Assembly (NCBI GenBank): GCA_035651755.1
Contig: DASRFA010000049.1
Location: 1 to 64,000, forward strand
DNA length: 64,000 nucleotides
From: DASRFA01 sp035651755
GTDB taxonomy: Bacteria > Desulfobacterota > Binatia > UBA12015
Direction: 5' to 3'
Made by a program: the position numbers and the translations under genes. Below, piece after piece: positions 1 through 7,902 of this stretch (within the stretch, counting starts at the first letter, position 1; every line of letters starts with the position of its first letter). A model generated the notes under the pieces. That model ran no database searches and was not told where the DNA came from. It saw only the letters and a program-made list of their open reading frames with translations.

Positions 1-1022
1 GTGCCTATGGGAACCCGAACGGCTGGACGCCCGTGTTCGACGAGCTCGCCAGGAACGGGCTCCTCTTCCGGAACGCGTTCGCGACAGGCACGCGCACGGT
101 GCGCGGCCTCGAGGCGATGTCCGCGTCCTTCCCGCCGATCCCGAGCGAGGCGATCGTCAAGCGCCCCGGCGGCGAGCACGTCACGACGCTCGGCAGCGTG
201 CTCGCCGCGCACGGCTATCGGACGTCGTTCCTCTACGGCGGCTACGGCGCGTTCGACAACATGAACCGGTACTTCGGGAGCAACGGCTACGAGCTGAGCG
301 ACCGCCTCGACATCCCGAACCCGAGGTTCACGAACGTCTGGGGCGTGAGCGACGAGGACCTCTTCCACCACGCGGTCGGCTTCTTCGACGGCGTGGCGGC
401 GAGCGGCTCGCCGTTCTTCTCGATCATCATGACGACGTCGAACCACAAGCCGTTCACGTTTCCGCCCGGCGTCCCGGGCGTGCCGGAGAGCGGCGGCGAC
501 CACGTCACCGGCGCCAAGTACGCCGACTATGCGATCGGCCGCTTCGTCGAGGAGGCGCGGACGCGGCCGTGGTTCGCGAACACGCTCTTCGTGGTGATCG
601 CCGACCACGACTCGCGCGTCTACGGCGCGGCCGAAATACCGGTCGAGCACTACCGCATCCCGGCGCTCTTCTACGCGCCCGGCAAGATCGCGCCCGCGGT
701 CTCGCAGAAGATCTTCTCCAACATGGACCTGGCGCCGACGATCCTCGGACTCCTCGGCCTTCCGTACAGCGCGCCCTTCTACGGCGTGAACGTGCTCGAT
801 CCGGCCGTGCCGGACAGCCGGCCCGTGCTCTTCAGCCACAACCACGACGTCGCGCTCTACGAGGCCGACAAGCTGTCGGTGGTGGGCCTGCAGAAGGAGG
901 CGCGCTCGTTCACGTACGCCGACGGCAAGACGGCCGAGGCGGCGCTCGACGACGGCGCGATCGACCTCCTCACCGCCTATCTGCAGACGGCGTACGTGCT
1001 CTTCCAGGAACGCCGCTACTGA
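1..1022 (+). CDS. LTA-synthase-type sulfatase, 5' truncated
   Basis: C-terminal part of an alkaline-phosphatase-superfamily enzyme of the LtaS/sulfatase branch. The family transfers phosphoglycerol or cleaves sulfate/phosphate esters at the outer face of the inner membrane. The frame is open from base 3, before any start, so the gene begins upstream; the usual N-terminal membrane helices would lie there. Visible motifs are TGTRTVRGLEA, which holds the nucleophilic Thr and follows the family pattern, IADHD (metal-binding Asp/His) and FSHNHD near the C terminus. It ends TGA at 1020-1022 and overlaps by 7 bp the stop of the convergent downstream gene. Substrate cannot be told from this fragment. 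Confidence 0.85.
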   Translation, partial: AYGNPNGWTPVFDELARNGLLFRNAFATGTRTVRGLEAMSASFPPIPSEAIVKRPGGEHVTTLGSVLAAHGYRTSFLYGGYGAFDNMNRYFGSNGYELSDRLDIPNPRFTNVWGVSDEDLFHHAVGFFDGVAASGSPFFSIIMTTSNHKPFTFPPGVPGVPESGGDHVTGAKYADYAIGRFVEEARTRPWFANTLFVVIADHDSRVYGAAEIPVEHYRIPALFYAPGKIAPAVSQKIFSNMDLAPTILGLLGLPYSAPFYGVNVLDPAVPDSRPVLFSHNHDVALYEADKLSVVGLQKEARSFTYADGKTAEAALDDGAIDLLTAYLQTAYVLFQERRY

Positions 1023-2239
1023 GCACCGCGGTCCGCTCCGTAGAGCAGGACCGCTCGCCGCTCCTCGCGCCACGCATCCTCGTCCGCGACCAGCGCACGC
1101 TCGAGCGCGGCCGCCTCGGCGCGCGGATCATCGACCCACTCGCGCAGCTCCGGTCCGCCGTTGATCACGTCGACCGCGAGCCGGTCCGGCTCGTACTCGT
1201 ACTCGAAGTCGCGCCAGAGGCGGTCGTCCGGGCGGAGCCGGCGGAACGCCTTCAGGAGCGCCGCGACGAGCCGGAACGGACGGAAGCGCTCGTGGTCGTA
1301 GCCCGGGTGATCGACGTGGATCTGGATCCCGCCGCAGAGCGCTCCCGCGTGCTTCTGGAACGTCGGCTGGAAGAAGCACGGACGAAGCGCGCAACCCTCG
1401 AGCCACGAAGGCGCGATCGCCGACATCTCGGCGACGAGCCGACGCCCCTCGAGCCCGGGCGCCCCGACGACCTCGAGCGGCCGCGTCGTGCCGCGGCCTT
1501 CCGAAAGCTCCGTTCCCTCGACGAGCACCGTGCCGGCGAAGCAGCGCGCCATCGCGACGCTCGCCGCGTTCGGGCTCGGGTTGACCCACGAGAGCTCGCC
1601 GAGCGGCCAGCCGAAGCCGGGGGGCCGATCCGCATCCCAGCCCGCCATCGGAACGACCTCGAGCTCGACGTCGATCGCGAGCGCGCGCGCGAACCAGCGC
1701 GCGAGCTCCCCGAGCGTCAAGCCATGGCGCATCGGCAGCGGCGCCGACCCGACGAAGCTCTCGCATCCGGGCCGGAGGCGCAGGCCTTCGACCGGTCGCC
1801 CCGCGGGATTCGGGCGATCGAGCACCCAGACGGCCTTGCCGCGCCGGCCGGCCTCCTCGAGGACGTAGCGGAGCGTCGTCGCGAACGTGTAGATCCGGCA
1901 CCCGACGTCCTGCAGGTCGACGAGGACGACGTCGACCCCGTCGAGCATCGCGTCGGTCGGGCGGCGCGTCGCGCCGTAGAGGCTCCAGACCGGGATGCCG
2001 TGCACCGGATCGACGTAGTCGTCCGACTCGATCATGTTGTCCTGCTTGTCCCCCCGCATCCCGTGCTGCGGACCGAACGCCGCGACGAGGCGCACGTCGC
2101 CGCAGGCGGCGAGCGCGTCGAGCGAGTGCGTCAAGTCGGCCGTCACCGATGCCGGATGGCCGACGAGCGCGACGCGTCGTCCGCCGAGGCGTCTCTGGAG
2201 ATCGCGTTCCGCGAGCAGCCGATCGATCCCGAGCTTCAC
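1016..2239 (-). CDS. namZ: NamZ-like exo-beta-N-acetylmuramidase (DUF1343)
   Basis: 407-residue DUF1343 protein; characterised members (NamZ) release N-acetylmuramic acid from the non-reducing end of peptidoglycan fragments. Family hallmarks seen are LVGHPASV near the N terminus, AFGPQHGMRGDKQDNM, VDLQDVGCRIYTFATT, LDRPNPAGR and LSWVNPSPN, in the usual order and spacing. Start is GTG at 2239 with no clear Shine-Dalgarno. No signal peptide is apparent, so the location (cytosolic recycling or secretion by another route) is open. It sits 13 bp downstream of the DOMON-like gene on the same strand, suggesting co-transcription. The function is transferred from the family. Confidence 0.85.
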   Translation of the reverse strand: MKLGIDRLLAERDLQRRLGGRRVALVGHPASVTADLTHSLDALAACGDVRLVAAFGPQHGMRGDKQDNMIESDDYVDPVHGIPVWSLYGATRRPTDAMLDGVDVVLVDLQDVGCRIYTFATTLRYVLEEAGRRGKAVWVLDRPNPAGRPVEGLRLRPGCESFVGSAPLPMRHGLTLGELARWFARALAIDVELEVVPMAGWDADRPPGFGWPLGELSWVNPSPNAASVAMARCFAGTVLVEGTELSEGRGTTRPLEVVGAPGLEGRRLVAEMSAIAPSWLEGCALRPCFFQPTFQKHAGALCGGIQIHVDHPGYDHERFRPFRLVAALLKAFRRLRPDDRLWRDFEYEYEPDRLAVDVINGGPELREWVDDPRAEAAALERALVADEDAWREERRAVLLYGADRGAQ

Positions 2240-2252
2240 GAGCGAAAGAGTC

Positions 2253-2840
2253 TCACGCTCCCGGAACTCCGTAAACCGCGACGGTCCAGCCGTCGCGCCG
2301 GTGGAAGTCGGGACGCTCCCCGGGATGGCGAGACGCCCAGTACGAGAGCCTGCCGCCCGTCTCCTCGATCACGGCCGCGAGACCGGCGAGCGCGGGCGGC
2401 GCGCCGAGTCCTCCGCGCACGTCGGACAGCGCGAGCACGGCCTCGACGCGGAGGATGTCCGGATCCCGATGCACGCTCAGGTCCGGCACATGGATGACCG
2501 GCGCGGCCCGCATGCCCGAGCGGTAGTCGTCGAACGCGAAGAGCGCCCAGTCGCGCGACGGCGCGACGTTCAGCTCGAGGTACCGGGCGCCCTCCTCCGC
2601 CGCGACGAACGCCTCGAAGCACGTGTGCCGCCAGAGCCGGTCGACGCGCCCCGGCGAGCGCGACTCCCGCGCGACGGCAAGCGCTGCGACGTCGCCGCGG
2701 AGCTCGAACCAGAACGCGAGGCGATCGCGGTGCACGGTCACCGCCGCCCGGAGCTCGACCGCGCTCCGCGGCAGCGCGGTCGGATGGGGGACCAGCGGCC
2801 GACCCGACCGGGCGATCGCGTCGGCGTTCGCCTCGGTCAC
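2253..2840 (-). CDS. DOMON-like / CBM9-like domain protein
   Basis: 195 residues matching the DOMON-like type-9 carbohydrate-binding fold. Family-typical segments are LWRHTCFEAFV, YLELNVAPS, WALFAFDDYRSGM and, near the C terminus, YWASRHPGERPDFHRRDG. Such domains bind sugars or haem as beta-sandwiches; the ligand is not known for this branch. Start is GTG at 2840. No signal peptide is evident. The placement 13 bp before the NamZ-like gene suggests a shared transcript and perhaps a cell-wall sugar context, which is inference only. Confidence 0.75.
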   Translation of the reverse strand: MTEANADAIARSGRPLVPHPTALPRSAVELRAAVTVHRDRLAFWFELRGDVAALAVARESRSPGRVDRLWRHTCFEAFVAAEEGARYLELNVAPSRDWALFAFDDYRSGMRAAPVIHVPDLSVHRDPDILRVEAVLALSDVRGGLGAPPALAGLAAVIEETGGRLSYWASRHPGERPDFHRRDGWTVAVYGVPGA

Positions 2841-2886
2841 GGCCGACGATCCGCGGCCACGGCCCCTGTGCGACGCGGCCGTCGCG

Positions 2887-3174
2887 CTACCGCGGATGGC
2901 GGGTGCGGCGCGCGCGGCCGTTCGTCGGAATCGCCGGCGCGACCGCCTCGTAGCGCTGTCGCGCCCGTCCGAGCGCCGCGCCGATCCGTTCGCGCGTACC
3001 GGTGAGCGGCCGGACGTTGTCGCCGCCTGCGCGCCACGCCGAGTGCCGCGCGGGACCCTCGTTGCCCTCCAGCCAGTCGGCGAGGTCGACGAGCACGGCC
3101 GCCACGCTTCTCAGCACCGTCGCCGCCGACCGACACCCCGAGTCGATCCACCCGTCCGCCCACGACATCGTCAT
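2887..3174 (-). CDS. small hypothetical protein
   Basis: Possible 95-residue protein. The N-terminal two-thirds reads as amphipathic helices (SAATVLRSVAAVLVDLADWL) and the C terminus is Arg-rich. A GGAGG lies 11 bases before the ATG at 3174, with a second in-frame ATG at 3168. I recognise no family. High GC makes chance open frames common, so this is a weak call. Orientation matches the DOMON-NamZ pair downstream. Confidence 0.35.
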   Translation of the reverse strand: MTMSWADGWIDSGCRSAATVLRSVAAVLVDLADWLEGNEGPARHSAWRAGGDNVRPLTGTRERIGAALGRARQRYEAVAPAIPTNGRARRTRHPR

Positions 3175-3499
3175 CGCACCCCCGTCCTCCGCGGCCCAGC
3201 GTACCGGGCGACGCGGCGCGCGTCCACGTCGGCTGCCGCGACCCGTGAGCGCGCCACCGCGCTGGGCGGCGCCGGCGAGCGCCTACGGGACGACGCCCGT
3301 CGTATCGCCTTCCCGGATCGCCTGGGTCGCCCGAAGCGTTTTCGGCTCGCGGTCGGTCAGAAGACGCCGCGTTCGCGGCGCCGGTCCCGAGCGATGGCAA
3401 TCCGCTTCGTTCGCTCGGCGCGAGACCGTTTCCCCGTAGCCGACTCCGGTTACGGGATGGTGCGGGTCAGATCGAGCGCGCGCTCGATCTGATCCGGGC
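3175..3499. other. intergenic region with inverted repeats
   Basis: No convincing gene. The stretch holds a 26-bp perfect palindrome at 3467-3492 and a looser inverted repeat CCCGTA...TACGGG around 3434-3456. Both lie just downstream, in the minus direction, of the 36-residue peptide gene, so they may shape the 3' end of the ATPase/peptide transcript. Confidence 0.5.
3467..3492. repeat. 26-bp perfect palindrome
   Basis: The arms TCAGATCGAGCGC and GCGCTCGATCTGA meet with no loop, giving a fully self-complementary 26-mer. It begins 8 bp after the stop of the exported-peptide gene. No T-run follows on the minus strand, so a standard intrinsic terminator is not clear; a protein-binding operator or transcript-stabilising stem are alternatives. 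Confidence 0.7.
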
Positions 3500-3610
3500 T
3501 CACCCGGCGGCCTGCAGCTCACCCTTCTCGGTCTGCGCGGTCGCTGCCCCGGCCGTCGCGGCGAAAAGCAAGGCGATGGCGGCCGATGCGGCGTAGAGAC
3601 CCGTTCTCAT
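3500..3610 (-). CDS. 36-residue exported peptide coupled to cation ATPase
   Basis: Short gene: ATG at 3608-3610, TGA at 3500-3502, 36 residues. It begins MRTGLYAASAAIALLFAATA, a textbook signal peptide, with likely cleavage after ATA to leave a mature peptide of about ten residues (QTEKGELQAAG). An AGGAGG at 3618-3623 sits 7-8 bases before the ATG and overlaps the stop codon (TAG, 3623-3625) of the upstream ATPase, so translation should be coupled. The strong RBS, signal peptide and coupling argue it is real despite its size. Role unknown; a small partner of the ATPase or a remnant of a larger exported protein are both possible. Confidence 0.6.
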   Translation of the reverse strand: MRTGLYAASAAIALLFAATAGAATAQTEKGELQAAG

Positions 3611-3622
3611 CGGCGTGTCCTC

Positions 3623-6424
3623 CTAACCGGGAATACGAGGAGGGGAGGTCGTGGTAACGCGCGCCACGGCACCCACATGCCGGCGACGGATCTTTCCCGC
3701 CTCGATCGCCAATAGCGGTACGCCGGCGAGCGCCAGCCACGCGAGAATTTGGCGCGCCGAGATCGGCTCCGTGTCGAACAGCCTCTCGAGGACCGGCACG
3801 TGATGGATGGCGATCTGGATGACGAAGCTCGCCGCGACGATCCCGAGGAGCTTGCCGTTGGAGAAGAGACCCAGCTCCAGCATGGTCCGCGTTTCGCTCC
3901 TGAGACCGAACGACTTCAGGAGCTCGGCAAAGACGACGACCGTGAACGCCGCGTTGCGGGCGTCCTGCGCGCTGCCGTCGAGGCGCAGCTCGTAGAGAAA
4001 TGCTGCGAGCGCGACGCTCGCCGTCACCCCGCCGATCAAGAGAAGCCAGCCGAAGAACCGGCGATCCATGATCTCGGCGTCCGGGCGACGCGGCGGACGG
4101 CGGAGGACGTCCGAGTCGATCGCATCCGTCGCGAGCGCGAGCGCGGGCAGGCCGTCCGTCACGAGGTTGATCCAGAGCAGCTGGATCGGAAGGAGCGGCA
4201 GCGGCCATCCGGCGATCACCGCTCCCAGCATGAGGAGGAGCTCTCCGGTGTTCCCCGCCATGAGATACGCGAGCGTCTTCGCGATGTTGTCGTAGATGCC
4301 GCGCCCCTCCTCGACCGCCGCCACGATCGACGCGAAGTTGTCGTCGGTGATCACCATGTCGGCGGCTTGCTTCGTCGCCTCGGTGCCGGTGATGCCCATC
4401 GCGATCCCGATCGAGGCCTCCTTGAGCGCGGGGGCGTCGTTCACCCCGTCCCCGGTCATCGCGACCACGGCGCCCTCTGCCTTCCAGGCGCGGACGATGC
4501 GGAGCTTGTGCTCGGCGGTGACGCGCGCGTAGACCGAGGTTGCGCGAATGCGTTCGGCGAGCTGCGATTCGGACAGCCGGTCGAGCTCGCTTCCGGCGAC
4601 CACCTCGTCTGCCTCGCTCAGAATGCCGAGCTCGCGGCCGATGGCGTGCGCGGTATCGCGGTGGTCTCCGGTGATCATCACGACGCGGATCCCGGCGGAT
4701 TTGCAGCGCGCGACTGCCTCCTTCGCTTCGCGACGCGGCGGATCCTGAAGTCCGACGAAGCCGAGAATCGTCAGATCGCGCTCGATCGCGTCCGGGTCGC
4801 GCTCCACCGACCTCGCGTCGAGGTCGTCGGGGAGCCGGCGCTCCGCGATCACGAGCACGCGGAGAGCTTCGCGAGCGAGATCCGCGGCTCGAGCGAGCAG
4901 CCGAGCACGCCGCTCCGCATCGAGCTTCACTGGACCCTCGCGGCTCAGCATCGCGGTCGCGCGATCGAGGACCACCTCGGGCGCGCCCTTCACGAAGGCG
5001 CAGGTCGCGTCGCCGCGCCGGCACACGACGGTCATGCGCTTGCGGTCCGAGTCGAAGGGAATCGCAGCGATCCGCGGTACCTCGGCGGCGACCGCGTCGC
5101 GCGTGATCCCGCCCTTTGCTGCGGCCACGAGCAGAGCTCCCTCGGTCGGATCTCCGACGACGGCCGCGCGTCCATCGACGGTGACGAGATCGGCGTCGTT
5201 GCAGGCGGCCGCCGCAAGGAGCAGCTCGCGGAGGGGCGGCTCGGGCAGCGTCACGGGCATCTCGTCGGGTCCGACGAGCGAGCCCTCGACCCCGTACCCC
5301 TCGCCGGTGACGGCGAAGGTCCCGTCGGCGGTCAGGATCCGCCGAGCGGTCATCTGGCCGACGGTCAGCGTCCCGGTCTTGTCGGTGCAGATGACCTGGG
5401 CGGAGCCGAGCGTCTCCACCGCGGGCAGGTTCCGCACGAGCGCATTCCGCCGCACCATGCGCGACACGCCGAGCGCGAGCGCGATCGTCACCACCGCCGG
5501 CAGGCCCTCCGGGATCGCCGCGACCGCGAGGCTCACCGCGGCGAGGAACATCTCGAAAGGAGCGATCCCGCGCACGGTACCGAGGGTGAACACCAGCGTG
5601 ACGATCACCGCGCAGATCCAGAGGAGCCGACGGGCGACCCGGTCCAGGCGCCGCTGGAGCGGCGTCTCGTCGGCCCTCGCCGTCTCGAGGAGCCCGGCGA
5701 TCTTTCCGACCTCCGTCGCCATGCCGGTCGTCACGACGACCGCTCGCCCGGTGCCCGCCGCGACCGTCGTGCCCAAGAAGACCATGTCGCGGCGGTCGGC
5801 GAGCGGGGTCTCCGGTGGGAACGGATCCGTCGTCTTCGAGACCGGCTCCGACTCGCCGGTCAGCGGCGCTTCGCCGATGCGCAGCGCGGCAGCATCGAGC
5901 AACCGCGCGTCCGCGGCCACGAGGTCGCCGCCTTCGATCAGCAGCAGGTCGCCTCGCACGACGTCTCGGGCGGGAACGACGCGGGGGGCACCGTCGCGAA
6001 CGACGCGCGCATTCGGCGCCGCCAGCGCCGTCAGCGCGGCGACCGCGCGCTCGGCGCGCAGCTCCTGCGCGAAGCCGATGACTGCGTTCAGCACCACGAT
6101 CGTCACGATCGCGATGCCGTCGAGCAGCTCGCCGAGGAACGCCGACACGAGCGCCGCTGCGATGAGGACCCAGATCACGAGGCTCTGGAACTGCCGGAGC
6201 AGGATCTGGAGCCAGGTCGACTCGACCGCGGCGCGTAGCTCGTTCGGGCCGTCTGCGCCGAGGCGCCGGCGCGCCTCCTCGCTCGTGAGGCCGGACGCCT
6301 CCGACGTGGAGAGCTCGCGAGCGACGTCGGACCCGGGTCGGGAGTGCCAGTCGAGAGCGCTCGCGCGTCGCTCGCGGGAGAGCGGCGTGCGGGCGTCGTC
6401 GTCCATCGCTGGGCGGAGCGGCAC
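3623..6424 (-). CDS. P-type cation-transporting ATPase (P2A, Ca2+-like)
   Basis: 933-residue inner-membrane pump with the complete P-type architecture. An N-terminal actuator region carries TGES (189-192), paired hydrophobic helices follow, PEGLP (305-309) lies in the transport helix, the phosphorylation site is DKTGT (Asp348), and the hinge reads TGDGVNDAP with a C-terminal helix bundle. PEGLP places it with P2A Ca2+/Mn2+-type pumps rather than P1B heavy-metal pumps, which would show CPC/CPx. The first codon could be GTG 6424 or ATG 6406 (MDDDARTPL); neither has a perfect RBS. The stop is embedded in the RBS of the 36-residue peptide gene. Upstream on the same strand is a small exported helical protein. 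Confidence 0.92.
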   Translation of the reverse strand: MPLRPAMDDDARTPLSRERRASALDWHSRPGSDVARELSTSEASGLTSEEARRRLGADGPNELRAAVESTWLQILLRQFQSLVIWVLIAAALVSAFLGELLDGIAIVTIVVLNAVIGFAQELRAERAVAALTALAAPNARVVRDGAPRVVPARDVVRGDLLLIEGGDLVAADARLLDAAALRIGEAPLTGESEPVSKTTDPFPPETPLADRRDMVFLGTTVAAGTGRAVVVTTGMATEVGKIAGLLETARADETPLQRRLDRVARRLLWICAVIVTLVFTLGTVRGIAPFEMFLAAVSLAVAAIPEGLPAVVTIALALGVSRMVRRNALVRNLPAVETLGSAQVICTDKTGTLTVGQMTARRILTADGTFAVTGEGYGVEGSLVGPDEMPVTLPEPPLRELLLAAAACNDADLVTVDGRAAVVGDPTEGALLVAAAKGGITRDAVAAEVPRIAAIPFDSDRKRMTVVCRRGDATCAFVKGAPEVVLDRATAMLSREGPVKLDAERRARLLARAADLAREALRVLVIAERRLPDDLDARSVERDPDAIERDLTILGFVGLQDPPRREAKEAVARCKSAGIRVVMITGDHRDTAHAIGRELGILSEADEVVAGSELDRLSESQLAERIRATSVYARVTAEHKLRIVRAWKAEGAVVAMTGDGVNDAPALKEASIGIAMGITGTEATKQAADMVITDDNFASIVAAVEEGRGIYDNIAKTLAYLMAGNTGELLLMLGAVIAGWPLPLLPIQLLWINLVTDGLPALALATDAIDSDVLRRPPRRPDAEIMDRRFFGWLLLIGGVTASVALAAFLYELRLDGSAQDARNAAFTVVVFAELLKSFGLRSETRTMLELGLFSNGKLLGIVAASFVIQIAIHHVPVLERLFDTEPISARQILAWLALAGVPLLAIEAGKIRRRHVGAVARVTTTSPPRIPG

Positions 6425-6517
6425 GTCGGTGCTCGCGCCCCTCCTATCAGAGACCGCGGGCGCCGGTCACGCAGGCCTACGACGCGGGCGACAGCGCGCC
6501 GAAAACGGCGGCCGGCT

Positions 6518-6548
6518 CGTGATCGCGGCCGGCTCGGCCGCGATCACG
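6518..6548 (-). terminator. hairpin after small exported protein gene
   Basis: A perfect 14-bp stem (CGTGATCGCGGCCG paired with CGGCCGCGATCACG) with a 3-base loop, 25 bp after the stop of the exported-protein gene at 6573. On the minus strand it is followed by a sequence containing TTTT within about 20 bases. Likely intrinsic terminator separating that gene from the ATPase. Confidence 0.6.
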
Positions 6549-6572
6549 CGTTCGAGGACGTGTCGCCGCCGA

Positions 6573-6920
6573 TCAATGGCCCGCCTGGCCGGCCATGCTG
6601 CGATGGGCCTTCGCGAGGCTCGCCGCCTCGGTCGACGCCTGGGTGTAGGCCTTCACGAGCTTCTGGCAGTGCTCGACCATGCCTTGCTTGGTGACGGCAC
6701 TGCCCTTCGGGAGCGGCAGGTTCTTGTACCGGTTCATCATCGACCGGTGCTCGTCGGCCTTGGCTTTGGCGGCCTGGGCTTCGGCGTCGTAGCTGCTCGC
6801 CAGGGCGGCGTTGTCCATGGTCGACGCGTCTTCCGCGGCGCGCGCGGCGACCGGCCAGATCGGATTGGCCGTGGCGATGAGCACCCCGATCGTTGCGTAC
6901 AGCAAGCGGTTCGATCTCAT
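6573..6920 (-). CDS. small exported helical protein, paralogue A
   Basis: 115 residues. The start at 6920 is chosen because AAGGAGG lies 8 bases upstream and a signal peptide follows directly (MRSNRLLYATIGVLIATANP, cleavage near ARA-AED). The mature part is Ala/Lys/Glu-rich and helical, with YKNLPLPKGS then MVEHCQKLVKAYTQAS and a His-rich tail. It contains one Cys, next to a conserved His. The gene at 9357-9692 is a clear paralogue with the same layout. I have seen similar ~110-residue exported proteins in other proteobacteria but know no function. Proximity to a cation ATPase and YHS domains makes metal stress a reasonable guess, no more. Confidence 0.8.
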   Translation of the reverse strand: MRSNRLLYATIGVLIATANPIWPVAARAAEDASTMDNAALASSYDAEAQAAKAKADEHRSMMNRYKNLPLPKGSAVTKQGMVEHCQKLVKAYTQASTEAASLAKAHRSMAGQAGH

Positions 6921-7191
6921 GGCGAGTCCCTCCTTCGGGCGGCTCCGTCCCGTCGAAAACGAATACGTTGGCGACGCGCGTTCGTAACAGCAGGAGGCCC
7001 GCGCAGAGAAACCCCCGGCGCGCGAGCTCCGGCGACATTCCAGTGCGCGAGAATCCGTCCCGCCGGATTCCGACCACCGAGAGCGCACGGCCACGCGGAA
7101 CGCGGCGAAAACACGCTTTCTGCGGCACGTCGGTTGCAGCGGCTACGAGCGACGTGCGCCGCTCTCGCGCGGGCACGAAAGGAGGCCGGCC

Positions 7192-7653
7192 ATGAGGACA
7201 TGGAGCGCGATCGCCTTGGCCGTCGTCCTAGCCGCGACGAACGCCGCCGCCGCGGGAATGGGCGGAACGGGCGGCTCCGGGATGATGGGCGACGTCGATT
7301 CGATGATGCGGCGGATCGGAGCCGCGACCGAAGAGGGTGGCGGCGTCCCAGACGAGAGCAAGGGCATCGCGTGCCTGCCGGACTCCCGCCGCATCATGGT
7401 GAGCAAGGTGGTCGGAGACGAGCGCTGGATGATCACCTGGGACGCGCACATGGGCATGGGCGACGTCTCGGGGAACGTCGTCACGGGAGACGGGGTCGTC
7501 TTCCTGCACTGCCCGGTGACCGGCGTGACGGGCCCCGATCCCGAGAACGACTCGCTCCTCATGAGCTGCGACTTCGGCGACGGCGTCGTCTCGCCCCACG
7601 GCTGGCATCACTTCGACGACTTGAGCCTGCGCGCGACCTTCTTCCTTCCGTGA
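7192..7653 (+). CDS. exported protein of unknown function
   Basis: 153 residues with an N-terminal signal peptide (MRTWSAIALAVVLAATNAAAA) and AAAGGAGG 8 bases before the ATG. The mature protein starts with a Gly/Met-rich stretch (GMGGTGGSGMMGDVDSMMRR), then a beta-rich region with three Cys (ACLPDSR, HCPVTG, MSCDFGDG). No family recognised. The Met-rich start could bind soft metals such as Cu+, which is speculative. The TGA stop at 7651-7653 is followed in the same frame by a YHS-domain fragment. Confidence 0.75.
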   Translation: MRTWSAIALAVVLAATNAAAAGMGGTGGSGMMGDVDSMMRRIGAATEEGGGVPDESKGIACLPDSRRIMVSKVVGDERWMITWDAHMGMGDVSGNVVTGDGVVFLHCPVTGVTGPDPENDSLLMSCDFGDGVVSPHGWHHFDDLSLRATFFLP

Positions 7654-7833
7654 CGTGGTCGCTGGCGGCGAGGTCGGCGCTGGGTCTTCTGCTCGACGCG
7701 CTGCCTGGAGCGCTTCCGCGCGACGCCCGAGCGCTACGCCTCGCCGGGTGGCGTGGCACCCGTGTTCGACGGCGGCAGCGGTGAGGGGCGGCGGCAGGCG
7801 CTCGGCCAGCCGTATCGCCCGCCGCCTCGATGA
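7654..7833 (+). pseudogene. decayed YHS (heavy-metal) domain fragment
   Basis: In the same frame as the preceding exported protein, immediately after its TGA, 59 codons run open to TGA 7831. Residues from 7681 read WVFCSTRCLERFRATPERYA, the second half of a YHS domain (FCS..C...F...P..Y), the metal-binding module typical of copper ATPases and related proteins. The first half (DPVCGM-type) and any start codon with an RBS are missing. I read it as a remnant of a lost gene. It differs from the intact YHS domain at the end of the neighbouring cyclase, so it is not a simple copy. Confidence 0.6.
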
Positions 7834-7902
7834 CGTTCGCCGACAAGCTGCAAATCCCATCGTCTTGCGTGCTACACTTCCGGCCCGACAGACGCCTTCG
7901 GA

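Noticed and set aside
3623..6424. P1B heavy-metal (copper) ATPase
   Set aside because: The transport helix has PEGLP, not CPC/CPx, and no N-terminal metal-binding domain is present, so it is placed with P2A pumps.
7651..7833. TGA readthrough or selenocysteine joining the exported protein to the YHS fragment
   Set aside because: Only half of a YHS domain follows and no selenocysteine-type structure or conserved context is evident, so decay is simpler.
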